Source: Allobosea thiooxidans (GTDB taxonomy: Bacteria; Pseudomonadota; Alphaproteobacteria; Rhizobiales; Beijerinckiaceae). From it: a stretch of DNA of 64,000 nt. The stretch spans positions 1 through 64,000 of the forward strand of contig NZ_FUYX01000020.1 in NCBI RefSeq assembly GCF_900168195.1, in the 5' to 3' direction. A model generated the notes under the pieces. It was not told the DNA's origin. It searched no databases and saw only the letters and a list, made by a program, of their open reading frames with translations. Positions 62,522 through 64,000 of this stretch are shown here, one piece after another (position 1 is the first letter of the stretch; each line of letters begins with the position of its first letter). The translations under genes and the position numbers were made by a program.

Positions 62522-63592
62522 CTATGGGCCGTGCCCGCCATCGGGGACCGGCTTGCCCGCGTCCTTCCGAAAAAGTTTGACCAGCGGCGCGACCAGCCAG
62601 TGCATCGCGACGATGGCGATGCCGCCGAGGACGAGCCCGAAGACCGCCGCCAGCGCCGCCCCGGCCAACCACTCGCCTGCGCCGGCAACGGCGGCCGGCA
62701 GGGCGCGCCCGGCCACGACCGCAAGGTCATGCGCGCCGTGGCCGAGGCCGGCGAGGCCATAGCCCTCCAGCCCGTGGATGATGATGCCGCCGCCGACCCA
62801 GAGCATCGCCGCGGTGCCGACGGCGCCGAGCAGGCTCAGGAAATAGGGCATGCCGCGCACCAGCCCGCCCCCGACGGGCCGCGTCAGCCAGCCGAGCATG
62901 CGGTCGAGCCCTCCGGCCTCGCCGGGCTCGAGCCGGCGCAGCCCGAGCAGGCTCGTGGCCGGACGCTGGTTGGCGGCGAGCGCGACGCCGACATCGTCCG
63001 CCTTCACGATCAGCGCGACGACGCCATAGACCGCCACGGTGATGCCGATGCCGACGAGCGCCAGCACCGCCGCCTTCATCCAGAAGGACTGGTCCGAGAC
63101 GCCGGCGAGCGTGATCGCCATGATCTCGGCCGAGAGGATGAAATCGGTCTTGATCGCACCGGCAACCTTCTGCTGCTCGAGGGCGGTGGGGTCGCCCGCC
63201 GCCTCGCCCGGCTTGGCCGCGCCATGCGCCCCGTGCGGCAGCATCAGTTCCAGCACCTTCTCGGCCCCTTCGAAGCAGAGATAGGCACCGCCGGCCATCA
63301 GCAGCGGCGTGATCGCCCAGGGTGCGATCAGCGCCAGGACCAGCGCGCCCGGCAGGAGGAACAGCAGCTTGTTGCGCAGCGAGCCGAGTGCGATGCGCCA
63401 GATGATCGGCAATTCCCGCGCCGCCGCGAAGCCGACGGCATAGCGCGGCGTCACCGCCGCATCGTCGATGACGACGCCGGCTGCCTTGGCACCGGCCTTG
63501 CCCGCCTGCGCCACGACATCGTCGACCGACGCCGCCGCGACCTTGGCGATGCCGGCGACATCGTCGAGCAGCGCGAACAGACCCGAAGCCAA
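62522..63592 (-). CDS. DUF808 family membrane protein (YedI-like)
   Basis: From a TTG at 63592 (GAGGAGAG just upstream) the protein has about 356 residues and starts like other members (LASGLFALLDDVAGIAKVAA). Several hydrophobic segments follow (LLFLLPGALVLALIAPWAIT, AAVLALVGIGITVAVYGVVA, SLLGAVGTAAMLWVGGGIII, AALAAVFGLVLGGIAIVAMH), plus KTDFILSAEIMAITLAGVSD. DUF808 proteins are inner-membrane proteins of unknown function. ATG codons at 63613 and 63622 would add a few residues but place the ribosome site inside the gene. Confidence 0.85.
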   Translation of the reverse strand: MASGLFALLDDVAGIAKVAAASVDDVVAQAGKAGAKAAGVVIDDAAVTPRYAVGFAAARELPIIWRIALGSLRNKLLFLLPGALVLALIAPWAITPLLMAGGAYLCFEGAEKVLELMLPHGAHGAAKPGEAAGDPTALEQQKVAGAIKTDFILSAEIMAITLAGVSDQSFWMKAAVLALVGIGITVAVYGVVALIVKADDVGVALAANQRPATSLLGLRRLEPGEAGGLDRMLGWLTRPVGGGLVRGMPYFLSLLGAVGTAAMLWVGGGIIIHGLEGYGLAGLGHGAHDLAVVAGRALPAAVAGAGEWLAGAALAAVFGLVLGGIAIVAMHWLVAPLVKLFRKDAGKPVPDGGHGP

Positions 63593-63647
63593 GCTTCTCT
63601 CCTCGAATAGCATCAACGGCAAGAAAGCTACCGCGCTTTCCCCGGGC

Positions 63648-63750
63648 CGTCATTCTCGGGCGGAGCGAAGCGAAGACCCGAGAAACTCAGGCCGAAACAA
63701 GCGCCGGGTCCTCCTTGGCAGGGATGCTCGGGTCAAGCCCGAGCATGACG
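63648..63750. repeat. Intergenic palindromic repeat (GTCATTCTCGGGC type)
   Basis: CGTCATTCTCGGGCGGAGCG opens the element and TCAAGCCCGAGCATGACG closes it, with CGAAGACCCGAGAA inside. It belongs to the same CGTCAT...ATGACG group as the elements at 34797, 41947, 42128 and 52577. Confidence 0.75.
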
Positions 63751-63762
63751 AGCCCGGCTCCT

Positions 63763-64000
<238 letters not shown>

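Overview
The window is high-GC alphaproteobacterial chromosome, most likely from the Hyphomicrobiales (Rhizobiales) and plausibly Bosea or a close relative. This placement is an inference from gene content: the atpHAGDC order next to priA, ethylmalonyl-CoA mutase, class I lysyl-tRNA synthetase, an Lrp-type PutR beside a PutA without an N-terminal DNA-binding domain, DUF1178 near comF/grxC, and the style of the intergenic palindromic repeats. No rRNA operon, CRISPR array or prophage is visible. One tRNA gene (tRNA-Glu, anticodon CTC) is present.

Layout. 1-1.6 kb: end of a two-gene catabolic operon (DapA-family aldolase/dehydratase, atypical SDR). 1.6-10.0 kb: an accessory region running up to the 3' end of tRNA-Glu. 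It holds an ABC-F ATPase, an IS3-family element whose orfB carries two frameshifts, an opgG/cardiolipin-synthase-like pair, the last 51 codons of a beta-carbonic anhydrase, and the C-terminal two thirds of htpG joined directly to the first codons of a tyrosine recombinase. This looks like a decayed tRNA-integrated island. 10.4-16.7 kb: comF, grxC, DUF1178, a SleB-type cell wall hydrolase with a CtrA-like box upstream, ethylmalonyl-CoA mutase, a J-domain protein and BolA. 16.7-28.2 kb: transport and metabolism (MFS, thiolase, two EamA transporters, D-Ala-D-Ala carboxypeptidase, CobW GTPase, acetyltransferase-like protein, acyl-CoA synthetase, NMT1-type binding protein). 28.3-33.6 kb: putR/putA proline catabolism, then an old-yellow-enzyme gene divergent from an ArsR regulator over a perfect inverted repeat. 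33.6-43.2 kb: rppH, the F1 ATP synthase operon (atpHAGDC, minus strand), priA and divergent xerC. 43.2-49.4 kb: DUF4337 protein and a minus-strand operon of peptide-type ABC importer, amidase and SDR, with no ATPase gene. 49.6-52.5 kb: uxaC-uxuB hexuronate catabolism. 52.7-58.3 kb: periplasmic binding protein, aspD-aspT (aspartate decarboxylation with aspartate:alanine exchange) and an M20 amidohydrolase. 58.5-64 kb: class I LysRS, FAD-linked oxidase, nitroreductase, DUF808 protein and the C-terminal end of a FadB/FadJ-type protein cut by the window edge.

Most of the window is ordinary core genome. The parts most worth a second look are the tRNA-Glu island with its int/htpG chimeric junction, the intergenic palindrome inserted between atpD and atpC, two SDR proteins lacking the canonical YxxxK site, the binding-protein/permease/amidase/SDR operon without an ATPase, and the two candidate regulatory sites (CtrA-like box; ArsR operator). 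I did not find a convincing candidate for a wholly new system.
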